A stretch of 64,000 nt of DNA from Acinetobacter boissieri (GCF_900096955.1 NZ_FMYL01000001.1:372001-436000), one strand, 5' to 3'; shown: positions 25,712-35,561, counted from the stretch's first letter. Notes: generated by a model from the sequence alone, not told the origin. Program-made: numbers and translations.

Positions 25712-27007
25712 ATGAGTGAACGTTGGTTTAATACATGGAAACCATTTCGTGGTGATTTAGAAAAAACACCTGTAGCAATGAATGAATATCTACCTGCAGG
25801 ACAATCGATTGTCTTGGGCGCACAACATGCCTTTGCCATGTTTGGTGCAACCATCTTAGCACCGTTACTCATGGGTTTTAACCCAAGTTTAACCATGCTC
25901 ATGACGGGCATTGGTACAATTTTATTTTTCCTCATTACCGGTGGGCGTGTTCCGAGCTATTTAGGCTCAAGCTTTGCTTTTATTGGTGCTGTCGCTGCTG
26001 CGACAGGTTATAACGGCGTAGGTGCAAACCCCAATATTGAGATTGCACTCGGTGGTATTGTACTGTGTGGCTTAGTCTATGCTGTTATTGGTCTACTGGT
26101 CATGAAAACAGGGACTCGGTGGATTGAAAACCTACTTCCTCCTGTTGTGACAGGTTCCATTGTCATGATCATTGGTTTAAACCTTGCACCTGTAACCATT
26201 AAAGGCGTATCTGGCAATGCTTTTGACAGTTGGTTAGCCTTTGTGACGGTATTATGTATTGGCTCGGTGGCTGTATTTACGACAGGTCTACTACGCCGTT
26301 TACTGCTACTTGTGGGCTTAGTGCTGTCTTATGTGATTTATTTTGTGCTATCTAACCTACTTGGTTTTGGTAAGCCCATTGATTTTGCACCCATTCAACA
26401 AGCCGCTTGGTTCGGTTTACCGACCTTTCACAGCCCTGTATTTACCATGAATGCAGCACTCCTGATCATTCCTGTCGTGATTATTTTAGTGGCAGAAAAT
26501 CTAGGTCACTTTAAAGCTGTGAGTGCCATGACAGGTCAAAATATTTCACCTTACATGGGACGTGCTTTTTTGGCCGATGGTGTCTGTACAAGTATTTCAG
26601 GCATGATTGGTGGTACAGGTATGACCACGTATGCTGAAAATATTGGGGTAATGGCTGCGACTAAAATTTACTCTACAATTGTTTTTGTAATTGCAGGTGT
26701 CTTTGCCATTGCTTTAGGGTTATCACCTAAATTTGGTGCTTTAATTAGTACCATCCCAAGTGCAATTTTAGGCGGTGCATCGATTGTGGTGTTTGGTTTA
26801 ATTACTATTTCAGGTATTCGTATTTGGATGAACAACAAGGTCGATTTTAGCCAAAATGGCAATATGTTTGTTGCAGCAGTTACTATTATTATGGGCGCAG
26901 GTAACTACGCTTTACATATTGGAAGCCTAGACTTAGGCGGTATTGGTACAGCAACATTTGCAGCGATTGTACTTAATTTAATTTTAAATCGTAAAACACA
27001 CGCTTAA
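25712..27007 (+). CDS. rutG: Pyrimidine permease RutG (NCS2 family)
   Basis: 431 residues with about 12-14 hydrophobic segments. NCS2 features are GAQHAFAMFGATILAPLLMGFNP in helix 1, VAENLGHFKAVSAMTGQN with the substrate-binding Glu, and GGTGMTTYAENIGVMAATKIYS. It takes up uracil and perhaps thymine at the inner membrane. It lies 41 bases after rutF with GGGG upstream. Confidence 0.93.
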   Translation: MSERWFNTWKPFRGDLEKTPVAMNEYLPAGQSIVLGAQHAFAMFGATILAPLLMGFNPSLTMLMTGIGTILFFLITGGRVPSYLGSSFAFIGAVAAATGYNGVGANPNIEIALGGIVLCGLVYAVIGLLVMKTGTRWIENLLPPVVTGSIVMIIGLNLAPVTIKGVSGNAFDSWLAFVTVLCIGSVAVFTTGLLRRLLLLVGLVLSYVIYFVLSNLLGFGKPIDFAPIQQAAWFGLPTFHSPVFTMNAALLIIPVVIILVAENLGHFKAVSAMTGQNISPYMGRAFLADGVCTSISGMIGGTGMTTYAENIGVMAATKIYSTIVFVIAGVFAIALGLSPKFGALISTIPSAILGGASIVVFGLITISGIRIWMNNKVDFSQNGNMFVAAVTIIMGAGNYALHIGSLDLGGIGTATFAAIVLNLILNRKTHA

Positions 27008-27026
27008 CAACATACAAAAAATAAAG

Positions 27027-27048
27027 ACGCAACTGTTTACAGTTGCGT
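27027..27048 (+). terminator. Hairpin between rutG and the transaminase gene
   Basis: ACGCAACTG-TTTA-CAGTTGCGT is a perfect 9-bp stem, 20 bases past rutG. No T run follows, so it is more likely an attenuator or mRNA-stability hairpin than a full terminator. The transaminase could be partly cotranscribed with rut. Confidence 0.5.
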
Positions 27049-27105
27049 TCACTTCAAATAAAACAATAAATTGACGCTAAAAATATCTTTATAATCGAGG
27101 AATAC

Positions 27106-28422
27106 ATGACCACTCAAACCTACTCAGATGCCCATTGGCTCGCATTTAGTGCGAACCGTAGTTTTCACAAAGACCCACGTATTGTTGTTTCTGCTCACCA
27201 TCACCATTTAGTCGATGATCATGGTCGACAAATTTATGACTCCTTGTCTGGTTTATGGACATGTGGTGCAGGACATACCCGTAGTGCGATTGGTCAAGCC
27301 GTAACGAAACAGCTCGCTACCCTCGATTACTCACCTGCATTTCAATATGCACATACACTGTCTTTTGAATTGGCAGATAAAATTGTTGAGCTTATGCCAA
27401 AAGGACTCAATCATGTTTTATTTACAGGCTCTGGCTCTGAGTGTGCAGATACTGCTGTAAAGTTAGCCAAAGCCTATTGGCGTATTAAAGGTAAAGCCTC
27501 TAAAACCAAGTTTATTGGGCGCATGAAAGGTTATCACGGTGTAAACCTTGCAGGAACAAGCTTGGGTGGCATTGGAGGTAACCGAAAAACCTTCGGACAA
27601 TTTCTAGATGTAGATCATTTGTCACATACTCTACAAGCAGGTCATACATTTACCAAAGGTATGGCAGAAGATGGCGGGATTGAACTTGCCAACGAGATGC
27701 TAAAACTCATTGAACTACATGATGCATCAAATATTGCTGCTGTCATTGTAGAACCACTGTCTGGTTCAGCAGGAGCAATTATTCCACCCAAAGGCTACTT
27801 ACAACGCTTGCGTGAAATTTGCGACCAACACGACATCTTACTTATTTTTGATGAAGTGATTACAGGCTTTGGTCGCTTAGGTACATGGACAGGGGCTGAG
27901 TATTTTGGCGTGACACCAGACATTTTAAATTTTGCTAAACAGATTACCAATGGCAACATACCATTGGGTGGCGTGGTCGCAACCTCTGAAATTTATCAAA
28001 CCTTTATGCAACAAGATCTGCCAGAGCATGCCATTGAATTTGCACATGGCTATACGTATTCAGCGCACCCTGTCGCTTGTGCTGCAGGTTTAGCCACGCT
28101 TGAACTACTCAAACAAGAGCAATTGATTGAACAATCTAAAGCACTCGCCCCACAGTTTGAACAACTCATTCACGGACTCAAAGACTGTCCTCATGTGGTA
28201 GATATTCGCAACTGTGGTCTAGTCGGTGCCATTCAATTACACGCAAGAGACGGCGACCCAACCATTCGTCCATTTGAAGCAGGCATTGCACTGTGGAAAG
28301 CAGGTTTTTACGTTCGCTTTGGTGGTGACACACTACAATTTGGCCCAATGTTTAACAGCAAAGTAAGTGACTTAGACCGAGTATTTCATGCTGTGGGTGA
28401 GCAATTATATAAAACGGATTAA
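27106..28422 (+). CDS. Omega-amino acid:pyruvate (beta-alanine) aminotransferase, class III
   Basis: 438 residues, PLP class III. SGLWTCGAGHTR, LFTGSGSECADTAVKLAKAYWR, FIGRMKGYHGVNLAG, the DEV motif in LLIFDEVITGFGRLG, the PLP Lys in NFAKQITNGNIPLGGV, and HGYTYSAHPVACAAG are typical of beta-alanine:pyruvate transaminases. It follows rutG on the same strand and there is no rutE in the window. It could convert malonic semialdehyde, the toxic product of the Rut pathway, to beta-alanine using alanine as donor. That role is inference; the enzyme class is clear. Confidence 0.85.
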   Translation: MTTQTYSDAHWLAFSANRSFHKDPRIVVSAHHHHLVDDHGRQIYDSLSGLWTCGAGHTRSAIGQAVTKQLATLDYSPAFQYAHTLSFELADKIVELMPKGLNHVLFTGSGSECADTAVKLAKAYWRIKGKASKTKFIGRMKGYHGVNLAGTSLGGIGGNRKTFGQFLDVDHLSHTLQAGHTFTKGMAEDGGIELANEMLKLIELHDASNIAAVIVEPLSGSAGAIIPPKGYLQRLREICDQHDILLIFDEVITGFGRLGTWTGAEYFGVTPDILNFAKQITNGNIPLGGVVATSEIYQTFMQQDLPEHAIEFAHGYTYSAHPVACAAGLATLELLKQEQLIEQSKALAPQFEQLIHGLKDCPHVVDIRNCGLVGAIQLHARDGDPTIRPFEAGIALWKAGFYVRFGGDTLQFGPMFNSKVSDLDRVFHAVGEQLYKTD

Positions 28423-28434
28423 GTCTATTTAAAA

Positions 28435-28463
28435 TATGTGCTTGGCCTATTGTTAGGCACATA
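28435..28463. terminator. Hairpin between the convergent transaminase and SGNH genes
   Basis: Outer stem TATGTGC/GCACATA and inner CCTA/TAGG, with AT-rich flanks. It lies between two convergent stop codons and is probably a weak bidirectional terminator. Confidence 0.45.
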
Positions 28464-28523
28464 ATCTCACCATATACATCTAGTACATTAAAGCATTTAA
28501 TTAAACACCCATTCATTGCATTT

Positions 28524-29738
28524 TCATTGCTCACTAGACCATGAAATACTCATTTTACCTGCCGTGCTTGGTGTCGTTTTTACTGCAGTAGCCGCTGTAG
28601 TATTTATGGTAGAGATAGAAGCAAGATTTAAAATATCTTGTGCCAATGCCTGCCCTAACTGCTGATATCCTGTGGAAGTAAAATGTACACCATCACCGCG
28701 CCCTAGACCTTGTGCAATCCATTTTTTCATACTGCAATGACCGCCCATCGCCTGCTGCCAATCCCAAAATAAGGTGTGTTCAGTCATAGCAACTTGTTTT
28801 TGCATCTCTTGCACAGCCGTTAAATTGATTGGGCGAACACCACACGTACCAGCCGTGCTTTTTAAACTTTCAGGTGCAGAAATAATGATAATGGCTGTAT
28901 TTGGACTGGCTTGACGAATTTTTTGAATACGTTCAACCAATACATTTTTTGCCTGAGCAACATCTAAACGATCGTTATAGGCTTCATTTGTGCCATAGGC
29001 TAAAATAATAAGATCAGGTGCAATTTCTTTCAACTCATGTTGCCATGCAAGGGTATTCCAACGATCCCACTGCGAAAGCTCAGAGCCATTAATTCCTAAA
29101 GCAGAAACCACTATACCTTGCCCATTGGCATTTTTTGCCCACCACCCTGCAATTGCAGTATCTGTGGTATTACGGGCTGTCACGGTAAAAGGTAACGTGG
29201 CATTAAAATAGGCAAACTGCCAAGTATTATTTTTAACTGGTGCTTCTAAGGTAAAAGTTTTTCCCATAGCATCAGTGACTGTCAGGGGTGAATCTGTTTC
29301 ACTTTGACGTATGCTTACCATCAAACGCTGTTCGGGTTCAGGACGTTTTGCCTTAATGGTAAGTGTCACACCATTAGCCTTAGCGACAGCCAATAAACCA
29401 CCTAAACTGTAATTTGCACCATGTTCAGTACGGCTAGACACCGCTTGCCAACCCGTATTTTCATACCCATATAAAGCCAGGCGTTGGCCTGAAAAATACA
29501 TAGGCATGCCCCAACCCATACCACCATCAGCCAATTGCTGTTGTAAGCGTTCACGTAAACTGCCGGTCATTACATCGGCTGCAGTATGCGAATCACCTAA
29601 TTGTATAATATTGGCAGTTTTGGCCTGTAAAGCATGTTGTAACTTAGCCACATTTGGCTCAGCAAAATTATTCAAAGCATCGGCATATGCCGTTGAAGTC
29701 ACTGTTAAAGCCAATGCCATGTTTAAAAATGCTTTCAT
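28524..29738 (-). CDS. Secreted SGNH/GDSL hydrolase resembling PatB/Ape1 peptidoglycan O-acetyl enzymes
   Basis: 404 residues with a signal peptide (MKAFLNMALALTVTSTAYA). SGNH blocks are IIQLGDSHTAADVMTG (Ser nucleophile, about residue 48), GINGSELSQWD (Gly), ILAYGTNEAYN (Asn) and GDGVHFTSTGYQQLG (Asp and His). Block I and the Gly block are separated by about 150 residues of beta-rich sequence (GQRLALYGYENTGWQ). This matches the CBM35-like insertion of PatB/Ape1. It is the last gene of an operon with a DUF459 SGNH protein and an MBOAT. Whether it adds or removes acetyl groups cannot be decided. Confidence 0.75.
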   Translation of the reverse strand: MKAFLNMALALTVTSTAYADALNNFAEPNVAKLQHALQAKTANIIQLGDSHTAADVMTGSLRERLQQQLADGGMGWGMPMYFSGQRLALYGYENTGWQAVSSRTEHGANYSLGGLLAVAKANGVTLTIKAKRPEPEQRLMVSIRQSETDSPLTVTDAMGKTFTLEAPVKNNTWQFAYFNATLPFTVTARNTTDTAIAGWWAKNANGQGIVVSALGINGSELSQWDRWNTLAWQHELKEIAPDLIILAYGTNEAYNDRLDVAQAKNVLVERIQKIRQASPNTAIIIISAPESLKSTAGTCGVRPINLTAVQEMQKQVAMTEHTLFWDWQQAMGGHCSMKKWIAQGLGRGDGVHFTSTGYQQLGQALAQDILNLASISTINTTAATAVKTTPSTAGKMSISWSSEQ

Positions 29739-29752
29739 TATATATCGCTCAA

Positions 29753-30835
29753 TTAGCTGACTTTTAAATAATGCAAAATGGTATTTGCAATACGTTTTTG
29801 ACCATCTGGAGAAAAGTGAATACCATCTGCACTACGTGCTTTGACCGCTTGGCCATTTTCTTGAAAGTAGTCACTATAAATATTATTTATACTGCCAAGT
29901 ATTTCCCGAGAATCGATAGAGAAAGCTTTGTTTTTTTGTACTTCATCTGCAACAACATGACTTAAATAAACCATTTGTTTGTTTAATGTTGGTTTTTTCA
30001 TATTTGGCGGTGTAATCCACATCACACTCACATGATGCTGATTTGCCGTTTGAATAATGTCTGCAACACGTGAGCGATATAGTGCTTCCCATTCAGCAGA
30101 TTCATATTTTAAATAATGACCGCCTTGAGGGTTCGGCATATCCCACGGATCATTCGGCCCTAAAAAAACCACTAAGATTTTAATACGTGGATTCGATACC
30201 AGCGTATCTTTAATGGTTTTTGGCCAGTCAAAAAACTTAGGATAAGCCAGCCCCGTACTTTGCTTACTCAAATTCACAGTTTTAATTTTAAACTGGTCAA
30301 GTAATGCTTTTTGTACATACGGCGCAACGCCCTGCATCATTGAATCACCCGCAAAAAACACCTGATCATCTGCATTTAAAGTAAATTTCTGGCTTAGACT
30401 TTCTTCTGCTTTGTGCTGTGCTTCTGCCAGCAACCACTGTTGTTTTTGCTGTTGCTCTAACGCCATTTTTTTCGTCAGCAGGGCTTTATATTCAGGTGTA
30501 TAGGCATAATCTTGGTTGAATAACGCAGTAATGATTTGATTATGCTGTGTAATATTTTGCCCAATCACATCACGCTCACCATACAGTAGATCACCCCACT
30601 GTGCTCCTTGTGTCCACACACTGTACTGGTCTAACACATGCAATGGGCTTTCTTTATGGTACGTTTGTTCATAATACGCATTGACTGAATTTTGCAGCAA
30701 CCATAACCCTGTAATTGCACAAGTCATTAAAAAAATGACGCTATACAGCACATTCATATAGTGTGTTTGATCGACAGAAAAGCAAACCGTACTAGGTTGA
30801 GTCACTTCAGGGAGTGTTGGCTTAAAAATTTGCAT
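29753..30835 (-). CDS. Membrane-anchored SGNH protein (DUF459-like)
   Basis: 360 residues from the ATG at 30835 (GGGA 9 bases upstream). One membrane segment lies near residues 30-50 and the rest should be periplasmic. SGNH-like blocks are VFFAGDSMMQGVAPY (Ser), VVFLGPNDPWDMP (Asn) and ARSADGIHFSPDGQKRIA (Asp/His). It overlaps the MBOAT stop by 14 bases. DUF459 proteins often accompany MBOAT acyltransferases and are thought to pass the acetyl group to a polymer in the periplasm. Confidence 0.75.
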   Translation of the reverse strand: MQIFKPTLPEVTQPSTVCFSVDQTHYMNVLYSVIFLMTCAITGLWLLQNSVNAYYEQTYHKESPLHVLDQYSVWTQGAQWGDLLYGERDVIGQNITQHNQIITALFNQDYAYTPEYKALLTKKMALEQQQKQQWLLAEAQHKAEESLSQKFTLNADDQVFFAGDSMMQGVAPYVQKALLDQFKIKTVNLSKQSTGLAYPKFFDWPKTIKDTLVSNPRIKILVVFLGPNDPWDMPNPQGGHYLKYESAEWEALYRSRVADIIQTANQHHVSVMWITPPNMKKPTLNKQMVYLSHVVADEVQKNKAFSIDSREILGSINNIYSDYFQENGQAVKARSADGIHFSPDGQKRIANTILHYLKVS

Positions 30836-32321
30836 AAATAAATCCCGGAATTCCAGACGGTGCACAGACTAAAATCAAAACAAAAACAAGTAATAAGGGT
30901 ACAAACAAACGATATTTAGGAAGTTGCTCACCATTGAACTGCGCACGTAAAACAAAAGCGCTTACAAAAGGGTAAGCAATCCAACTAAGTAATAATAAAG
31001 TGATTAAATACAGTGGATTAGTAGACCATTGTACATTATTGGTATTATAAAATAATGCTTGAAAAACATTGATGGCTTCATCGAATGTTTTTGCTCTAAA
31101 AAATACAAAGCAAAAACATACAAAATGAATGGTGATAAATGTACCCAATACTTTACCAAACCACCCCAAACGATACAGTGAATTTTGAGCATCTTTTGCA
31201 GTGACTTTAAATACTTTTGCATACAGTAAATCTGCAGTATTTAAAAATACTAAAGCAAAGCCATGAAAAAGCCCCCACAATAAAAAATTCCACCCCGAAC
31301 CATGCCAAATACCAGACAATACCATGGCACTGAGCAAATTAATTTGAGTTTTTACAAACCCTCCGCGGCTTCCTCCCAATGGAATATAAATATAGTCACG
31401 TATCCATGTAGACAAGCTAATATGCCAGCGGTTCCAAAATTCTCGAATATTGTGTGCAATTAACGGGGCTCTAAAATTGACAGGCAAACGAAAACCAAAC
31501 AATAAAGCAAAAGCAATCATCATTTCGCTATAGCTCGAAAAGTCTAAAAACAGCTGTACGGTATAGCCATAAATTGCAGCCAAAATTTCTAAGCTATGAT
31601 ACTGCATAGGGTTGGCAAAAACAGGGTTCACCCAGCTGTCGGCCAACCAACTGGCCAGCCACCATTTTTTGAGTAACGCGAGTGCTAACAATAAAAAAGC
31701 CAAACTCGGCCATAAAATATGACGCTTTTGTGTGGTACAAATTTGTTCATGCATACCACAAGGCTGTTGATGAATGTCTGTCAAACCTTTTGTCTGTTCA
31801 ACACGAGCAATTGGCCCTGCCGTAATGGTACAAAAAAATGAAAAATGCAGTAATAATGCATCAAAGGTCAATGGCTTAGTTTCTGTATTTGCTTTATAAC
31901 AAGTCACCAAATAACTAATGGCTTGAAACGAATAATAAGACAAACCTAAGGGCAGTAAAATATTAGCTGCAAGACCTGAACTATCTAGCTGTAATTGATC
32001 TAAACTTTGTGCCACATACGGTCTAAAAAAGTCATAAAATTTAAATACAAATAACTGAGCCACTGTTAGAAAAACACCGACCAGCATTAAATTTTTCTTA
32101 TATTTTTCAAATTTATGCATCAAATTAGACAATACAAAAATGATGATACTAAATGCAAAGATACATAGCAGTGCTGTTTCACTGGCCATTAAATAAATCA
32201 AAGCATAACTTGCAATAATTAACAGTATATTTTGCAATCGAGGGCTAAAACGACACGCCCAATATAAACAAAAAAATACGATAAAACACAATGCAAATTC
32301 AATGGACAAAAATGAGAACAT
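30822..32321 (-). CDS. MBOAT O-acyltransferase (AlgI/PatA type)
   Basis: 499 residues from the ATG at 32321; a longer reading starts inside a Cys-rich, non-typical leader. It has about 11-12 hydrophobic segments. MBOAT landmarks are LPLGLSYYSFQAISYLV, FFCTITAGPIARVEQ, FLDFSSYSEMMIAFALLFGFRLPVNF, REFWNRWHISLSTWIRDYIYIPLGGSRGG and GIWHGSGWNFLLWGLFHG, which holds the catalytic His. It should carry acetyl groups across the inner membrane to the two SGNH proteins encoded after it. The target (peptidoglycan or exopolysaccharide) is unknown. Confidence 0.88.
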   Translation of the reverse strand: MFSFLSIEFALCFIVFFCLYWACRFSPRLQNILLIIASYALIYLMASETALLCIFAFSIIIFVLSNLMHKFEKYKKNLMLVGVFLTVAQLFVFKFYDFFRPYVAQSLDQLQLDSSGLAANILLPLGLSYYSFQAISYLVTCYKANTETKPLTFDALLLHFSFFCTITAGPIARVEQTKGLTDIHQQPCGMHEQICTTQKRHILWPSLAFLLLALALLKKWWLASWLADSWVNPVFANPMQYHSLEILAAIYGYTVQLFLDFSSYSEMMIAFALLFGFRLPVNFRAPLIAHNIREFWNRWHISLSTWIRDYIYIPLGGSRGGFVKTQINLLSAMVLSGIWHGSGWNFLLWGLFHGFALVFLNTADLLYAKVFKVTAKDAQNSLYRLGWFGKVLGTFITIHFVCFCFVFFRAKTFDEAINVFQALFYNTNNVQWSTNPLYLITLLLLSWIAYPFVSAFVLRAQFNGEQLPKYRLFVPLLLVFVLILVCAPSGIPGFIYANF

Positions 32322-32457
32322 ACAACACTTTTTTACTATTATATTCAGGCGGCAAATATAGCACCAAGCATACATTTTTCAAACAAGAAAATAACATACA
32401 CTAGACAGAATATTGTAACCAAAGCATAGGCCTTAGAATTTAATCAAATCAAACAGT

Positions 32458-33132
32458 TTACAACTTATCAAATGCATTTTCTTGTTCGATGAGCTCACCA
32501 CTTCTGAGTATAAAGCGCAGTTTATTTTTCCAAAATTCAGCAATAAACACATCTTCTAAATTAATATCTAAATCAATTAATTTTTGTTGTAGCCATTCTT
32601 CATCGCGCTTAATGTGTTTAAGCTCATTACCACGCAGTGAACCTTCTTTAATTAAAATGACTGATGGCATTTCTGCTGGATCACAAATCACTGTGAGCTC
32701 TCCGTTCGGCTCAATTTGCGCATAATAGACTTCTTCGAAAGAATAAATACCTTGTGAATGTAACTGCGATACAATATTAATAATATCTATTTTATTTTGT
32801 TTCGCTAAAATATTTTCCATTAAAAATTGGCGTTTTTTTATAATTGGAATGGGTTCACCAATCGTAAAGTTTCGAAGTAAATACACATGCTTAGAAATAT
32901 AATTTAATGATGAGATCAGGAAAACACCTATCATTAATACCAAAATATACTCATGAAATGGAATTGCACGACTATAAATGACTCCCCCAATAATACCACC
33001 AAGCACAAAGTTACCAATAAAGTCGACAGGCGTCATTTGAGATAACTGCGTTTTTCCTGAGATGTTTAAGTGAATAATCACAATCACAAAACCAACAAAG
33101 AACTTCAAAAAGACTAAAGAATAAAACAGCAT
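32458..33132 (-). CDS. DUF421 (YetF-like) membrane protein
   Basis: 224 residues from the ATG at 33132 (AGAG upstream). Three N-terminal hydrophobic segments (about 1-20, 38-60, 62-82) are followed by a cytoplasmic DUF421 domain: RNFTIGEPIPIIKKRQFLMENI, SQLHSQGIYSFEEVYYAQIEPNGELTV. DUF421 proteins have no settled biochemical role. It stands alone between the MBOAT operon and argO. Confidence 0.8.
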   Translation of the reverse strand: MLFYSLVFLKFFVGFVIVIIHLNISGKTQLSQMTPVDFIGNFVLGGIIGGVIYSRAIPFHEYILVLMIGVFLISSLNYISKHVYLLRNFTIGEPIPIIKKRQFLMENILAKQNKIDIINIVSQLHSQGIYSFEEVYYAQIEPNGELTVICDPAEMPSVILIKEGSLRGNELKHIKRDEEWLQQKLIDLDINLEDVFIAEFWKNKLRFILRSGELIEQENAFDKL

Positions 33133-33398
33133 GCAGATCTCTTTAAAAAGTAAATCAATCAGACTCAGACATAAAGTTTGACGGCTGAACACAAAATAGT
33201 AAGGTGAACACTTAAAATATCACTTCATTCAAATAAGTCGAACACCGCACTGCTAGATATATCAAAGCTAGGCAAGTCCCCTTCCCTAGCGCATGTATCT
33301 ATAGCATAACTACCCTGTTGCTATCTGTTTATTTTCGTTCACATTGCTGTTTATTTTACAATAAGTTTATCTGTAAGACCTGTATTGCTTATGCCCGA

Positions 33399-34019
33399 TT
33401 AATGACCTCTAAATAATAAGTAAGCAACAGTAAACATCATTACAGCAATTAAGGCATCAATACAACGCCATGCTGTCGCATTATTTAACCACGGTGCAAG
33501 CCATTTGGCTGTACCACCCAGTAAGATAAACCATGCCATAGATGCACAGATTGCTCCAGTTGCAAACGCATATTGCAACATAGACGTAGGCTGCTGACTG
33601 CCAATAGAACCCAATAATATAATTGTATCTAAATAAAAGTGAGGGTTAAGTAGTGACACGGCCAAGACCAAACGCACAGCCACCATCAGGTGCATTTGTT
33701 GTCCACTTAATTGCTCTACCTGCAATGCATGTTGTGCAAACAGACTGCGCTTTAATGCCTGCACGGCGTACCACAGCAAAAAAATAATGCCACCCCAACG
33801 TGCAATAGACATCAATAGACTCGACTGCTGTAAAGACTGCCCAAGACCTGCAACACCAACCATAATTGCAATCGCATCACATAAAATACAACCAAATACA
33901 GTGAGCCAAACATGCTGTTTTTTAATTGCCATACGTAGCACATGCGCATTTTGTGCACCAATTGCAATAATTAGACCCGCACCGACCCCAAGACCCTGTG
34001 CAAAACTTGCCCACAACAT
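33399..34019 (-). CDS. argO: LysE-family arginine/lysine exporter ArgO
   Basis: 206 residues from the ATG at 34019 (GGAG 6 bases upstream), which gives the standard N-terminus MLWASFAQGLGVGAGLIIAIGAQNAHVLR. It has six hydrophobic segments; LSLLNPHFYLDTIILLGSIG-type helix 4 (here starting VSLLNPH) is the family mark. It exports basic amino acids when they accumulate. It is divergent from an ArgP-type regulator, the classical lysE/lysG arrangement. Confidence 0.88.
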   Translation of the reverse strand: MLWASFAQGLGVGAGLIIAIGAQNAHVLRMAIKKQHVWLTVFGCILCDAIAIMVGVAGLGQSLQQSSLLMSIARWGGIIFLLWYAVQALKRSLFAQHALQVEQLSGQQMHLMVAVRLVLAVSLLNPHFYLDTIILLGSIGSQQPTSMLQYAFATGAICASMAWFILLGGTAKWLAPWLNNATAWRCIDALIAVMMFTVAYLLFRGH

Positions 34020-34131
34020 CACTTTCTCCAACCGTTCTATCTTTTCATGCTGTGTATTATTCATAATTCACTGTACAATTAAATAAAACTAATAAAGAAT
34101 AAGTTAAACTAAATTTTTCTTAGGTGATGCT

Positions 34132-35016
34132 ATGTTAGACCATAAACAATGCCAAGCATTTTTAGCCGTGATAGAAACAGGAAGTTTTGAGCATGCAGCA
34201 TTACAACTGAATGTCACCGCTTCAGCAGTGACGTTACGTGTAAAAGCACTTGAGCAATCTCTTGGACATATTTTAATTATTCGAGAACGGCCGTGTCGAC
34301 CAACACAGACAGGGCAAGATTTATTGCAATATCTCAATAAAGTCACATTACTTGAGCAAGATTTATTTCATCAATTGACAGGAAAACATCAAGATAGCGC
34401 ATTTTATCAAGCACATATTGCAATGAATGCAGATAGCCTTGCGACATGGTTTTTACCTGCATTAAAAGATACGATCCTTAAAGAAAAAATTATTCTAAAA
34501 ATGTATTTAGATGACCAAGACCATACGCACCATTTGCTCACATCAGGGCAAGTCAATGCCTGTATTTCTAGTATTGCACATGCACAGCAAGGGTGTAATG
34601 CCGTTTATTTAGGAAAAATTCGCTACCATATGGTGGCATGTCCATCATTTATCCAACAATGGTTTCCTAAAGGGATCACTCGACAAGCACTACGACAAGC
34701 ACCTGCTGTCATTTTTAACCGCAAAGATGAAATGCATGTCAAAATTTTATTACAGCACTTCGGACTTGCCAAAGCAGTCTATCCATACCACCTTATTCCA
34801 TCTTCAGAGTCGTTTTTACATGCCATTGAGATGGGTTTTGGCTACGGTATGCTTCCAGACTTACAGATTCAAGGGACCAATTTAGTCACGCTTTCAACAG
34901 CACTCAGTACTGATATTGAGCTGTATTGGCACCATTGGCAACAACAATCAGAGCAAATAAAAAAACTAACAGATAAAGTACAAGAACATGCTCGCATCTG
35001 CTTGCAACAGAACTAG
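34132..35016 (+). CDS. argP: LysR-type regulator ArgP (LysG/IciA)
   Basis: 294 residues. The N-terminal helix-turn-helix reads LDHKQCQAFLAVIETGSFEHAALQLNVTASAVTLRVKALEQSLGHILIIRERPCRPTQTGQ; the RERPCRPT block is specific to ArgP/LysG. The C-terminal co-inducer domain is of normal length. It should activate argO in response to Arg or Lys. Its stop shares the bases CTAG with the stop of the convergent lipoprotein gene. Confidence 0.88.
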   Translation: MLDHKQCQAFLAVIETGSFEHAALQLNVTASAVTLRVKALEQSLGHILIIRERPCRPTQTGQDLLQYLNKVTLLEQDLFHQLTGKHQDSAFYQAHIAMNADSLATWFLPALKDTILKEKIILKMYLDDQDHTHHLLTSGQVNACISSIAHAQQGCNAVYLGKIRYHMVACPSFIQQWFPKGITRQALRQAPAVIFNRKDEMHVKILLQHFGLAKAVYPYHLIPSSESFLHAIEMGFGYGMLPDLQIQGTNLVTLSTALSTDIELYWHHWQQQSEQIKKLTDKVQEHARICLQQN

Positions 35017-35561
35017 TTTAATACCCGATAAGATACCTCAAACACACCATTTGGTAGACTGGACGCCGAGTAAACAATACCACGCTGTACCTCTTTTTCA
35101 GCAAAACTTTCTGGACTTGCGACTGCTTCTTCCATGACCTGCTCAATCCAATATTCTTTGTCTTTGGTGGCTAACGTTGTAGGTAAAATTTTTGCGGTAT
35201 CTTTAATTAAAGTCATGGCAACCATTAAACTTTTTTCATCGACTAAATGACTTCGATAACGAACTAGCGTTAACTGTCCATCTGAATTCACTTTCCCCTC
35301 AAGTGTAATTTGCTGACCCTCAATGTGATCTACCATAAAAAACTGACTGTTGATCACAAAGGGTTTAAAAGTCGTCAACACTGTCGGTTGATCAAGTGTG
35401 ATTTGTTGATTCAATGCGGTACGAAATTGCTCAGGAGTCATCGCAAAACTTTGATTTTGCTGACTTGCTAAAGCCTGTTTTTGTTCATTACTTTGATGTA
35501 GCTGACAGCCTTGTATTCCAATAACTACGGCCAATACAGCCCATATGCCAGAATTTTTCAT
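35013..35561 (-). CDS. Putative lipoprotein, function unknown
   Basis: 182 residues. The N-terminus is hydrophobic and ends in a lipobox-like GIQGC at residues 15-19; the rest is soluble, with a Gln-rich stretch after the Cys and beta-prone sequence (QQITLEGKVNSDGQLTLVRYRSH). I recognise no domain. The ORF is clean with a clear signal and ends in the four-base overlap with argP. Confidence 0.7.
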   Translation of the reverse strand: MKNSGIWAVLAVVIGIQGCQLHQSNEQKQALASQQNQSFAMTPEQFRTALNQQITLDQPTVLTTFKPFVINSQFFMVDHIEGQQITLEGKVNSDGQLTLVRYRSHLVDEKSLMVAMTLIKDTAKILPTTLATKDKEYWIEQVMEEAVASPESFAEKEVQRGIVYSASSLPNGVFEVSYRVLN

